Assembly: GCF_036621415.1 (NCBI RefSeq)
Contig: NZ_CP030941.1
Span: 2,044,001 to 2,108,000 of the forward strand
DNA from: Nitratireductor thuwali
Lineage (GTDB): Bacteria > Pseudomonadota > Alphaproteobacteria > Rhizobiales > Rhizobiaceae
Reading direction: 5' to 3'
Length of the DNA stretch: 64,000 nt
Made by a program: the position numbers and the translations under genes. The notes beneath the pieces were generated by a model. The model was given only the letters and a program-made list of their open reading frames with translations, searched no databases and was not told the origin of the DNA. Below, piece after piece: positions 17,819 to 26,020 of this stretch (positions are counted from its first letter, which is position 1; each line of letters starts with the position of its first letter).

Positions 17819-20562
17819 GGCTTCCGCCCCGCTGCCTGAATGGCCGCCAGAACGCGCGACGGCGTTGCCGGCACCTTTTGGATCTCGGCGCCGCTGGCAT
17901 GGCGGATGGCGTTGAGGATGGCCGGCGCCGTGGGAATGAGCACGTGCTCGCCCAGCCCCTTGGCGCCAAAGGGACCTTCAGGGTCCGGCACCTCCACCAG
18001 GATCGTCTCGATCGGCGGCACATCGCCGATTGTGGGGATGAGGTAGTCGTGCAGGTTTTCCGTGCGGCCCGGCACATACTCCTCCATCAGCGCAAGGCCG
18101 ATCCCCTGGGCGATGCCGCCCTCGATCTGCCCTTCGGCCAGGATCGGATTGATGGCCCGGCCGACATCGTGGGCGGCGGTGATCTTCAACAGTCTCACCG
18201 TGCCCAGCCTCATGTCCACCTCCAGCTCCACGATCTGGGCGCCATAGCCATAGACGGCATAGGGCTTGCCCTGGCCCTTCCCGTCGAGCGCGGTGGTCGG
18301 CGGATCGTAGGTCTCCTCGGCCGAGAAGACATAGCCATGCGCATCGGCTGGAAGATTATCGAGTGCCACATGGCGCACCGCCTGGCCTTCGCGAATGACC
18401 AGCACCGTGCCCTCCAGCGATATTTCCGCCGCGTCCGACACGTTCGCGAAACGCAGGATCGTCTCACGCAGCGCGCGCCCCGCCTTCTCCGCCGCCTTTC
18501 CCGAAATGAAGGTCTGGCGGGAGGCGGATGTCTTGCCCGCGTCGGGCGTGATGCCGGTATCGCCGCCAAGCAGCGTGAAGGCCGACAGCGGCAGGCCGCT
18601 GGCGTCGGCGCATATCTGCGCGATCACCGTGTTCGATCCCTGGCCGATATCGACGGCGCCCTGGTGCAGGACGACGGCGCCGTCACGCGAAATCCCGACC
18701 CTGATCGTGGAGGGATTGGGCAGCGCCGTGTTTCCGCAGCCATACCAGCAAGAGGCGACGCCAATCCCCCGCCGCGTCTTAAAGCTCTCCTTGTTGAAGC
18801 TTTCCGCATCAGCCAGCGCGCGCTCCCAGTGCGGCCGCAGTTGCTCCAGACATTGGCGGATGCCGACGCCATGAAGTTCCTGGCCGCAGGTCGTCCGGTC
18901 GCCGTCCGACAGCGCATTGACCAGCCGGAATTCCAGCCGGTCCATCCCCAGCTTCCCGGCCAGGCGGTCGTAGAGCGTCTCCTGCATGATGGTCGCCTGC
19001 GGCACGCCGAAGCCACGAAACGCACCGGAGATCGGCCCGTTAGTATGGATCGCGCGGCCGACCGCCCGGTAGTTCGGCGTTCTGTATGGGCCCGACGCGT
19101 GCACCGGCACGCGATTGGCCACCGTCGGACCCCAGCTTGCGTATGCGCCTGTGTTGAAGTCGCCCTCGAAGATCATGCCTGTGATCCGGCCTTCCGCATC
19201 GGCGCCGATGCGGGCCTGCATCCTGGCGGGGTGGCGCTTGGTGGTCGACCGCATGGAATCGCCGCGGCTATAGACGAGAGCCGCGGGCCTGCCGGTTTTA
19301 AGCGCCACGAGGCCGATGAGCGGTTGAAGCGAGACGTCGAGCTTGGACCCGAACCCGCCGCCCGTCGCCAGCGGCACGATCCGCACCTTTTCCGGCGGCA
19401 GGCCCAACACCTTGGCCGTGTCGTCGCGATCCATGAAAGGGGCCTGGGTGCAGGCTTTTATGACCAGCGTGTCGCCATCGACCATGGCATAGCCGGCTTC
19501 CGGCTCGATATAGGCATGCTCCACATAGGACGTCTCCATCGAGCCCTCGACTATGGCCTCGGCGCGGGCGAAACCGGCCTCGGGATCGCCGCTTTCAACG
19601 AGCCCCTGCGTCAGGAGGTTGTCCGGGCGTTCCTCATGAACCAGCTTTGCGCCGGGGGTTCTGGCCTCTTCCGTCGTCAGGCAATACGGCAGTTCGGTCC
19701 AGGCGATCGGAAAACGGGCCGGATCGAGCGCCTCGATGGCGTCGCGTTCCCCTGCGATCAGCGCGACCGCTTCGCCCCGGAACCGGGCGCGTCCTTCCGC
19801 CAGAGCCGGCTGGTCGGCAAAGGGCGGAATGACGCCGAAGCGGTTTTCGCCGGGGATATCCGCCGCCGTGAAGACGCCGACGATGCCCGGATGCGCCGCG
19901 ATAAAAGCTTCCCTGTCGCCGATCTCGAAGGTCGCGTGCCAAAAAGGCGAACGCATCACCAGCACCGATAGCGCATCGGGCGGCCGCTCGTCGGCGCCGA
20001 AGATCTCCCGCCCCGTTATCTTGCGCTCGCCGTCAAGGCGGATGGGCGAAGCACCAACGGCCGCGCGCGGGGCGATGGTTCCGCTGTCGACGGCAACCGG
20101 CCTGTTAGCGTTCATCACCGCCTGCACGATCTTGCGGTAGCCCGTACAGCGGCACAAAACGCCGCCCAGCGCGTCCTGGACCTCCGCCTCCGAAGGTGTC
20201 GGGTTTTCATCCAGAAGCGCGCTTGCCGTAATCAGAAGACCCGGCGTGCAGATGCCGCACTGTGCCGCGCCATGGCGCAAAAAAGACTGCTGAAGGGCCG
20301 AAAGGCGACCATTCGAAAGCCCCTCCACCGTGCTCACCCGGCGGCCCGCGACGTCGGACGCGGGAACGAGGCAGGCGCAGACGACCTCGCCGTCGACCAG
20401 CACCGAGCACGCGCCGCAATCGCCGGCGTCGCAGCCGACCTTGGTTCCCGTCAACCCGACCTTATCGCGCAGAAGCGCGGAAAGCCGCTGAACCGGAGCA
20501 GTTTCGACGACGATCGGCCGCCCGTTGACCTCAAACGATAGGGAAATGCTTCCACCGCTCAT
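17815..20562 (-). CDS. Molybdenum hydroxylase, fused [2Fe-2S] and Mo-cofactor subunits (xanthine dehydrogenase family)
   Basis: A 915-residue fusion of the two-cluster iron-sulfur subunit and the molybdopterin subunit. Plant-type cluster ligands are C44, C49, C52 and C64; the second cluster uses C102, C105, C137 and C139. The Mo domain follows from about residue 170, with GGGFGSK, AFRGFGVPQ and the catalytic glutamate in GAKGLGE (Glu872). Layout and length match aldehyde oxidoreductase Mop, but here a separate FAD subunit precedes it, so electrons probably leave through FAD. Expected chemistry is hydroxylation of an aromatic heterocycle, such as nicotinate to 6-hydroxynicotinate. No Mo-insertion chaperone (XdhC) gene is in the operon. 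Confidence 0.9.
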   Translation of the reverse strand: MSGGSISLSFEVNGRPIVVETAPVQRLSALLRDKVGLTGTKVGCDAGDCGACSVLVDGEVVCACLVPASDVAGRRVSTVEGLSNGRLSALQQSFLRHGAAQCGICTPGLLITASALLDENPTPSEAEVQDALGGVLCRCTGYRKIVQAVMNANRPVAVDSGTIAPRAAVGASPIRLDGERKITGREIFGADERPPDALSVLVMRSPFWHATFEIGDREAFIAAHPGIVGVFTAADIPGENRFGVIPPFADQPALAEGRARFRGEAVALIAGERDAIEALDPARFPIAWTELPYCLTTEEARTPGAKLVHEERPDNLLTQGLVESGDPEAGFARAEAIVEGSMETSYVEHAYIEPEAGYAMVDGDTLVIKACTQAPFMDRDDTAKVLGLPPEKVRIVPLATGGGFGSKLDVSLQPLIGLVALKTGRPAALVYSRGDSMRSTTKRHPARMQARIGADAEGRITGMIFEGDFNTGAYASWGPTVANRVPVHASGPYRTPNYRAVGRAIHTNGPISGAFRGFGVPQATIMQETLYDRLAGKLGMDRLEFRLVNALSDGDRTTCGQELHGVGIRQCLEQLRPHWERALADAESFNKESFKTRRGIGVASCWYGCGNTALPNPSTIRVGISRDGAVVLHQGAVDIGQGSNTVIAQICADASGLPLSAFTLLGGDTGITPDAGKTSASRQTFISGKAAEKAGRALRETILRFANVSDAAEISLEGTVLVIREGQAVRHVALDNLPADAHGYVFSAEETYDPPTTALDGKGQGKPYAVYGYGAQIVELEVDMRLGTVRLLKITAAHDVGRAINPILAEGQIEGGIAQGIGLALMEEYVPGRTENLHDYLIPTIGDVPPIETILVEVPDPEGPFGAKGLGEHVLIPTAPAILNAIRHASGAEIQKVPATPSRVLAAIQAAGRKP

Positions 20563-21416
20563 GCCGCAACGCCTCGCTCTGCATCGGTGAAAGCGGCTTG
20601 GAGCAGCGCCCTTTCAACGATCTCTCGCGCCCCCAGCCTGCGATATTCGGCACTGCCGCGAACGTCGTCGATGGGGGACAATTCCGAAAGTGGATAATCT
20701 GCGACAAGTTCTGATATATTACTGATATATCTACCGATCAGCGCTTGCTCCAATCCCTCGATCCGCTGCGCCACTGCCGAGCAGGAGCCGACGGCGACCG
20801 CCGCCTCCACGATTCGCTCTCCTTCCAGTGCGATGCGCGCCGCAGCCATGGCGATGGATATGACGAGGTAGCGCCGCGAACCCAGCTTCACGAAGCTGGA
20901 CCGGCCGGCCGTCGCGTGCCTGGGCACATGCACCGCCGTTACGAGCTCGCCGGGCCGAAGCGCCGTTTTGCGGTTGCCGAGAACGAATTCAGACAGCCGG
21001 ACCAGGCGCTGGCCTTCATCGGCAGAACGCAGCTCAACGCGCGCGTCCAGCGCCAAGAGAGGCGGCATCCCATCGGCGGCGGGAGAAGCGTTGCACAGAT
21101 TGCCGGCCACCGTCCCACGGTTCTGGATCTGGATGGACCCTACCTCGCGTGCGGCCTGCTTGAGCATGTCGAAGGCCGGCGGCAGGGGATGGCGTATTAT
21201 CTCGGTCCAGCTCGTCCGCGCGCCGATGGCGACATGGTCGTCGGTCTCGGTGATGCCGGCGAGCTCCGGCAGGCCGTTGATGTCGAGCACGTCCTGCTTG
21301 AGGGGCCCGGCACCCAGTGCCGGGTAGAAATCGGTGCCGCCCGCAAGCACGGTCCATGGCTTCTGCTTCAGCAGAAGCAGCGCCTCCTCGAGTTCGGTCG
21401 GTCTGGCATAGTCCAT
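20559..21416 (-). CDS. FAD-binding subunit of the molybdenum hydroxylase
   Basis: The medium subunit of a xanthine dehydrogenase-type enzyme, 285 residues. FAD-binding motifs are AGGTDF at 25-30 and GTVAGNLCNASPAAD at 101-115, followed by the CO dehydrogenase flavoprotein C-terminal domain. It is the first gene of the minus operon and overlaps the Mo subunit gene by four bases. I start at ATG 21416 (MDYARPTE), the family start; a GTG 36 nt upstream is possible. Near the 3' end an AT-rich inverted repeat (20713-20731) stands out against the GC-rich background but lies within coding sequence. Confidence 0.9.
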   Translation of the reverse strand: MDYARPTELEEALLLLKQKPWTVLAGGTDFYPALGAGPLKQDVLDINGLPELAGITETDDHVAIGARTSWTEIIRHPLPPAFDMLKQAAREVGSIQIQNRGTVAGNLCNASPAADGMPPLLALDARVELRSADEGQRLVRLSEFVLGNRKTALRPGELVTAVHVPRHATAGRSSFVKLGSRRYLVISIAMAAARIALEGERIVEAAVAVGSCSAVAQRIEGLEQALIGRYISNISELVADYPLSELSPIDDVRGSAEYRRLGAREIVERALLQAAFTDAERGVAA

Positions 21417-21530
21417 GGCTTGCCTGCCTGCCTCGTCTTGCACGCCGCACACCGCCGCTGCCTTTGGTCAGTGTCGAACCGGGCGGCACGCTCCTGTCCC
21501 TGCGCCATTCTTGTTGGTCTGCGGCGCAAA

Positions 21531-21550
21531 CTCGTTTGTATACGAATGAT
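21531..21550. promoter_or_regulatory. Candidate operator between the Mo-hydroxylase operon and pncA
   Basis: The element ends in GTTTGTATACGAATGAT and shares 15 of 20 positions with 9307-9326. Its core T-x-GTATAC-x-A is palindromic. It lies about 115 bp upstream of the FAD-subunit gene and 78 bp upstream of pncA, so one site could serve both divergent promoters. The joint consensus is GTTTGTAYACRARTGAT. Confidence 0.6.
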
Positions 21551-21627
21551 ACGCCGATGCGCCTGCTTGTCAAAGGGGAACATCCGGTCCACCCTTGCAC
21601 CGATCACTCATTATGCGGAGGCAAGGC

Positions 21628-22233
21628 ATGGCCGATGAGGCGCTGATCGTCATCGACGTCCAGAACGATTTCTGCCCGGGCGGCGCACTCGCGGTGAACG
21701 AGGGCGACCAGGTGGTGCCGCTCATCAACCGGCTGATCCAGCGGTTCGACCATGTGGTGCTGACCCAGGACTGGCATCCCGCCGGGCATTCGAGCTTCGC
21801 GTCCCGCCATACCGGCAAGCAGCCCTTCGAGACCATCGCCATGCCCTACGGCGAACAGACACTGTGGCCGGACCATTGCGTGCAGGGCACGCACGGGGCG
21901 GAGTTTCACGATGACCTGGAATGGACGAAGGCGGAGCTGGTGATCAGGAAGGGTTTCCGCAGGGAAATCGACAGCTACTCGGCCTTCTTCGAGAACGACC
22001 ACAGAACCCCGACGGGCCTTTCTGGCTATCTGCGCGAGCGCGGCATCACAAGGGTCACGCTGGCCGGGCTCGCTACCGACTACTGCGTGGCCTATTCGGC
22101 GCTGGACGCGCGCAGGCAGGGCTTCGAGGCAGCTGTCCTGCTCGACGCCTGCCGCGGCATCGATCTCGGCGGATCAATGGCGGCGATGGAGAAAAGGATG
22201 CGCGAGGCGGGTGTGGCGCTGGCCCAAACGTGA
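21628..22233 (+). CDS. pncA: Nicotinamidase
   Basis: Hydrolyses nicotinamide to nicotinate and ammonia. The 201-residue protein has the catalytic triad Asp10, Lys108 and Cys153 (in LATDYCVAYSALD) and metal ligands Asp48, His50 and His83 (DWHPAGHSSF, PDHCVQGT), as in PncA. ATG at 21628 follows GGAGG with six bases spacing. It is divergent from the molybdenum-hydroxylase operon across a 211-bp region holding the candidate operator, so it may feed nicotinate into that pathway besides its NAD-salvage role. It converges on asd, whose terminator hairpin begins at the last base of the pncA stop codon. Confidence 0.95.
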   Translation: MADEALIVIDVQNDFCPGGALAVNEGDQVVPLINRLIQRFDHVVLTQDWHPAGHSSFASRHTGKQPFETIAMPYGEQTLWPDHCVQGTHGAEFHDDLEWTKAELVIRKGFRREIDSYSAFFENDHRTPTGLSGYLRERGITRVTLAGLATDYCVAYSALDARRQGFEAAVLLDACRGIDLGGSMAAMEKRMREAGVALAQT

Positions 22234-22260
22234 AAAACGGCGCGAAACGCTCCGCGCCGT
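22233..22260 (-). terminator. Intrinsic terminator of asd
   Basis: Read on the minus strand, ACGGCGCG and CGCGCCGT form a perfect 8-bp stem (22237-22244 with 22253-22260) around an 8-nt loop, followed by five T (22237-22233). It lies 25 nt past the asd stop. On the plus strand no T-run follows, so it serves asd better than pncA. Confidence 0.8.
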
Positions 22261-22284
22261 CGCTGCTTTCGGGCAAAAAAGGGC

Positions 22285-23319
22285 CTAAGCTGCCTGCCTT
22301 TTGGGCTGGATCAGCCCCTTTGCGACCAGCAATTCGGCGATCTGGACCGTATTCAGCGCCGCGCCCTTGCGCAGATTGTCGGAGACGACCCACATGGCCA
22401 GGCCATTGTCGATGGTCGAATCTTCGCGCAACCGGCTGATATAGGTGGCGTCCTCGCCGGCGCTCTCATAGGGCGTGATGTAGCCGCCGTCCTCGCGCTT
22501 GTCGATGACCTGGCAGCCCGGTGCCTCGCGCAGGATCTCGCGCGCCTCGTCGGCGGTGATCGGCTTTGCGAACTCGATGTTCACTGATTCGGCATGGCCG
22601 ATGAAGACCGGCACGCGGACGCAGGTTGCCGTCAGCTTTATCTTGGGGTCGAGCATCTTCTTGGTCTCGGCCACCATCTTCCATTCTTCCTTCGTGAAGC
22701 CGTCGTCCATGAAGACGTCGATATGCGGGATCACGTTGAAGGCGATGCGCTTGGTGAACTTCTTGGTGGAGATGGGATCGGCGACGAAGACGGCGCGCGT
22801 CTGCTCGAACAGCTCGTCCATGCCCTCTTTGCCCGCGCCGGAGACCGACTGATAGGTGGATACGATCACGCGCCTGATCGTCGCCGCATCGTGCAGCGGC
22901 TTCAGCGCCACGACGAGTTGGGCCGTGGAGCAGTTGGGATTGGCAATGATGTTTTTCTTACGGAAGCCTTCAACCGCATCCGGATTGACCTCCGGCACGA
23001 TCAGCGGCACGTCCTGGTCGTAACGAAAGGCCGACGAATTATCGATAACCACGCAGCCCTGCTTGCCGATCCTCGGCGAATATTCCTGGGAAACGCCGCC
23101 GCCCGCCGACATCAGGCAGATGTCGGTGTCGGAGAAATCGTAATTTTCCAGCGCCTTCACCTTCAGCGTCTTGTCGCCGTAGGAAGCCTCCTGCCCCACT
23201 GACCGGCGCGAGGCGAGCGCCACCACCTCATCGGCGGGAAATCCGCGCTCTTCGAGGATGTTGAGCATTTCGCGGCCGACATTTCCGGTGGCGCCGGCTA
23301 CGGCTATCTTGAAACCCAT
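22285..23319 (-). CDS. asd: Aspartate-semialdehyde dehydrogenase
   Basis: Reduces aspartyl phosphate with NADPH to aspartate semialdehyde, the branch point to lysine/diaminopimelate, threonine and methionine. The 344-residue protein begins with the nucleotide-binding MGFKIAVAGATGNVG, has the catalytic Cys130 in NPNCSTAQ and the catalytic His242 in FIGHAES. ATG at 23319 is the family start; the frame is open 34 codons further upstream without similarity. A strong intrinsic terminator follows. A putative 39-residue reading frame lies 108 bp upstream on the same strand. Confidence 0.97.
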   Translation of the reverse strand: MGFKIAVAGATGNVGREMLNILEERGFPADEVVALASRRSVGQEASYGDKTLKVKALENYDFSDTDICLMSAGGGVSQEYSPRIGKQGCVVIDNSSAFRYDQDVPLIVPEVNPDAVEGFRKKNIIANPNCSTAQLVVALKPLHDAATIRRVIVSTYQSVSGAGKEGMDELFEQTRAVFVADPISTKKFTKRIAFNVIPHIDVFMDDGFTKEEWKMVAETKKMLDPKIKLTATCVRVPVFIGHAESVNIEFAKPITADEAREILREAPGCQVIDKREDGGYITPYESAGEDATYISRLREDSTIDNGLAMWVVSDNLRKGAALNTVQIAELLVAKGLIQPKRQAA

Positions 23320-23427
23320 GATCTTGAACTCCTGTCCCTCTCCGCTTGCTTTGGAAGATGCCCGCCGACCTGCGGGTTTCTCTTCCCCGGGCCGGACCCG
23401 GGGAGAGCGCGAGCGGGCCAAGGGAAA

Positions 23428-23547
23428 TCAGACCGTCTTGGCGGTCGTTTTTTTGGCCGTCGTGGTGGTGAAGCGGAGGCGCGCGCCGACATTCCCGGCG
23501 GTGCGGGGCGAAAGGCCCGAAAAATGCATCGCGATGGGATCGCGCAT
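23428..23547 (-). CDS. Putative 39-residue basic protein
   Basis: A short reading frame in the 380-bp gap upstream of asd. It begins MRDPIAMHFSGLSPRTAG, continues with NVGARLRF and ends TTTTAKKTTAKTV, a threonine/lysine/alanine tail like those of histone H1-like proteins. A GGAG sits about nine bases before the ATG at 23547. The same DNA contains a hairpin with T7 on the other strand (23431-23454), which here simply encodes the tail. I do not know a family for it. Small size makes chance occurrence possible. Confidence 0.4.
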   Translation of the reverse strand: MRDPIAMHFSGLSPRTAGNVGARLRFTTTTAKKTTAKTV

Positions 23548-23699
23548 CAAAGTCAGCTCCGTTTACGCGCGTTGTTTTACGCTGAATTGGCGCGGAGTCA
23601 ACGTGGTGCATCGGGCACGGCTTGCCGAAACGTGACTTGACCGGCAGCCGCCGCGCCATACTCTGGTCGGGACCGTCTAACGAATGCAGGAAAGCGATC

Positions 23700-24101
23700 A
23701 TGCATACGAACCGGACGATTTCACCCTTGCCGCTGGCTGCCCTGTTTATCGCGGCCCTCGTGTTTTTCGGCCTCGCCGCCCCGGCCTTTGCCCACCATGG
23801 CTGGGCCTGGACCGACGGCGAGCCTTTCGAGCTGAGCGGGACGATCGAGGAGATCTATATCGGCAATCCGCATGTCACCTTGACGGTGAGGGCCGAAGAC
23901 GGCACCTGGCATGTCGACCTCGCCCCACTCGCGCGGACCTTGCGTGCCGGTTTCGACGAGGATGCCGCCAGCGTCGGCGATAGGGTGACCTGCCTCGGCT
24001 TCCGCTCCAGCGATCCGGCGGAAAGGACAATGAAAGCGGCTCGGGTGACGGTGAACGGCACAGCTTACGACGTTTATCCACGCCGCGTCCCCGACATCTG
24101 A
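23700..24101 (+). CDS. DUF6152-type periplasmic protein with N-terminal His-His
   Basis: A 133-residue secreted protein. A classical signal peptide ends APAFA, with predicted cleavage after residue 31, so the mature chain would start HHGWAW. The rest is a small beta-rich domain (FELSGTIEEIYIGNPHVTLTVRAEDG). This pattern fits the DUF6152 family, whose function is not known to me. An exposed N-terminal histidine can bind copper, as in CopC or LPMO proteins, but no other metal motif is proven here. ATG at 23700 follows AGGAAAG. The next gene, a four-span membrane protein, starts 12 nt downstream and is probably its partner. Confidence 0.7.
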   Translation: MHTNRTISPLPLAALFIAALVFFGLAAPAFAHHGWAWTDGEPFELSGTIEEIYIGNPHVTLTVRAEDGTWHVDLAPLARTLRAGFDEDAASVGDRVTCLGFRSSDPAERTMKAARVTVNGTAYDVYPRRVPDI

Positions 24102-24113
24102 CAGGCGCGGCCC

Positions 24114-24590
24114 ATGCTCGCCGAGTGGCTCCAGGCACTGCACGACTGGCCGCTGGCGGCATTCTTTCGCCGCTCGGTCTATGCCTATCCGCTGCTCAAC
24201 GCGACGCATATATTCGCGCTGACGCTGCTTGTCGGCACCATCCTGCCGGCCGACCTCAAGATGCTTGGCCTGTTCCCGAGATTGGCGGCCGATCCCTTTC
24301 TGCGGCTGATGACGGCAATCTCAGCCACGGGGCTGGTGCTGGCCGTGGCCACTGGCATTCTGCTGTTTTCGGTTCAGCCGCTGGAATATGCCGCCAACGC
24401 GGCCTTCCTGACCAAGATCTCCCTGGTTGCGCTGGGCATCGCCAACGCGATTGTCGTCCGCACGAGCCAGGCTTGGCGAAGGGCTTCGGCGGGCGGGGCC
24501 ATAGGCCCCGGCCTGCGGCTCGGCGCCTTGCTGTCGCTGGCCATATGGGTGACGGCGCTTTTCGCCGGACGCTGGATCGCCTTCATCTGA
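24114..24590 (+). CDS. Small polytopic membrane protein, DUF6644-like
   Basis: A 158-residue inner-membrane protein with about four hydrophobic spans and a start MLAEWLQALHDWPLAAFFR. An ATHIFALTLLVGTILPADLKMLG block places a histidine inside or beside the first full span. It resembles the DUF6644 family (function unknown). It lies 12 nt after the DUF6152-type gene and is followed after 51 bp by a 48-residue membrane peptide gene, so the three may be one operon. A heme- or copper-related role is conceivable from the histidines but not supported further. Confidence 0.65.
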   Translation: MLAEWLQALHDWPLAAFFRRSVYAYPLLNATHIFALTLLVGTILPADLKMLGLFPRLAADPFLRLMTAISATGLVLAVATGILLFSVQPLEYAANAAFLTKISLVALGIANAIVVRTSQAWRRASAGGAIGPGLRLGALLSLAIWVTALFAGRWIAFI

Positions 24591-24641
24591 ACGCCGGAAC
24601 AAACGGAGTTGGCCGGCCGTTGCAGGAAGACGGAGGCCGCC

Positions 24642-24788
24642 ATGAACGAGCAGAAAGAGCAGAAGACCTATCGCGCCCGCGACACCCGCCAGGGCGACAT
24701 CATCTTGCGCACGCCCCTGCGCAAGACGATCTTCATCGCCGGGCTCGTAGGCTTTGTCCTGCTTGCCTTGCTGCTGACCTTTCTGTGA
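24642..24788 (+). CDS. 48-residue single-span membrane protein
   Basis: ATG at 24642 follows a GGAGG ribosome site with good spacing. The product has a charged N-terminus (MNEQKEQKTYRARDTRQGD), then IILRTPLRKT, then one hydrophobic span ending LLLTFL at the C-terminus. Similar peptides with the RxGDIILR-then-membrane-span pattern occur in other rhizobia, where they are sometimes mislabelled as permeases. No function is known. It is convergent with leuB, whose stop lies 26 bp away. Confidence 0.7.
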   Translation: MNEQKEQKTYRARDTRQGDIILRTPLRKTIFIAGLVGFVLLALLLTFL

Positions 24789-24813
24789 GGGAAAGTCCGG
24801 TCAGGCCGCCCGG

Positions 24814-25926
24814 TCAGGATGAAAGCGACCTGAATTTCTCCACGATGGCATCCCCCATGGCGCCGGTGCCCAGTTCGGTCATGCCTTCCGACATGACGTC
24901 CCTTGTGCGGCAACCCTCGTCAAGAACGGCAGAAATCGCCTTCTCCAGGCGGTCCGCTTCCTCCACCATGTTGAAGGAGTAGCGCAGGCACATGGCGAAG
25001 GAGGCGATCATGGCGATCGGATTGGCGATGCCCTGCCCGGCGATGTCCGGTGCGGAGCCGTGCACGGGCTCGTATAGCGCCTTGCGGCTGCCCGTTTTCG
25101 GATCCGGCGCGCCGAGCGAGGCCGACGGCAGCATGCCGAGCGAGCCGGTCAGCATCGCCGCCACGTCGGACAACATGTCGCCGAACAGATTGTCGGTAAC
25201 GATCACGTCGAACTGCTTGGGCCACCGCACGAGCTGCATGCCGCCGGCATCGGCCAGCATATGGGTGAGCTCGACATCGGAATATCTTTCCTTGTGCGTG
25301 GCCGTCACCACCTCGTTCCACAGCACGCCCGACTTCATGACGTTGCGCTTTTCCATCGAGCAGACCTTGTTCCGGCGCGTGCGTGCCAGCTCGAAGGCCA
25401 CGCCCGATATCCGCTCGATCTCGAACGTATCGTAGACCTGCGTGTCGATGCCGCGCTTCTGGCCGTTGCCGAGATCGATGATCTCCTTGGGCTCGCCGAA
25501 ATAGACGCCACCCGTCAGCTCGCGAATGATGAGAATGTCGAGGCCCTCGACCACCTCCTGCTTTAGCGAGGAGGAAGCGGCAAGGGCGGGATAGCAGATG
25601 GCGGGGCGCAGATTGGCGAAAAGCTCCATCTCCTTGCGCAGCCGCAGAAGGCCGGCCTCGGGGCGAACCTCATAGGGAATGCCGTCCCATTTCGGCCCGC
25701 CCACCGCGCCGAAAAGCACGGCGTCCGCGGCCAGCGCCTTGGCCATATCGGCGTCGGAAATGGCCTGGCCATGCGCGTCATAGGCCGAGCCGCCCACAAG
25801 CCCTTCCTCCGTCTCGAAGCCGGCCCCAAGCTCGGTGTTCATCATATCGATGAGCTTGGCGACCTCGGCCATCGCCTCGGGGCCGATTCCGTCGCCGGGA
25901 AGAAGAAGGAGCTTTTTCGTTGCCAT
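24814..25926 (-). CDS. leuB: 3-isopropylmalate dehydrogenase
   Basis: Third enzyme of leucine synthesis: oxidises and decarboxylates 3-isopropylmalate with NAD. The 370-residue protein begins [14 protein letters not shown] and has [10 protein letters not shown] (substrate loop), the [12 protein letters not shown] metal-binding block and [18 protein letters not shown], all standard for LeuB. ATG is at 25926. leuD lies about 0.5 kb upstream on the same strand with a RidA-family gene between, so the three may be one minus-strand unit. Confidence 0.97.
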   Translation of the reverse strand: MATKKLLLLPGDGIGPEAMAEVAKLIDMMNTELGAGFETEEGLVGGSAYDAHGQAISDADMAKALAADAVLFGAVGGPKWDGIPYEVRPEAGLLRLRKEMELFANLRPAICYPALAASSSLKQEVVEGLDILIIRELTGGVYFGEPKEIIDLGNGQKRGIDTQVYDTFEIERISGVAFELARTRRNKVCSMEKRNVMKSGVLWNEVVTATHKERYSDVELTHMLADAGGMQLVRWPKQFDVIVTDNLFGDMLSDVAAMLTGSLGMLPSASLGAPDPKTGSRKALYEPVHGSAPDIAGQGIANPIAMIASFAMCLRYSFNMVEEADRLEKAISAVLDEGCRTRDVMSEGMTELGTGAMGDAIVEKFRSLSS

Positions 25927-26020
25927 GGAAGCCTCTCAGAAAACATTCGACGCCTTGCTAAGGCACGGAAAACCGGGGCGCAAGGCTCATGCGCCCTGCT
26001 CCGGTACTGCGCCACGAAGT

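Noticed and set aside
20713..20731. AT-rich inverted repeat GATATAT-TACTG-ATATATC in the FAD-subunit gene.
   Set aside because: It lies inside coding sequence (RYISNIS) far from any start; without conservation data it is more likely codon-driven.
23431..23454. Intrinsic-terminator-like hairpin with T7 on the plus strand.
   Set aside because: No plus-strand gene ends nearby; the same bases code for the tail of the putative 39-residue frame. Kept only as a remark in that finding.
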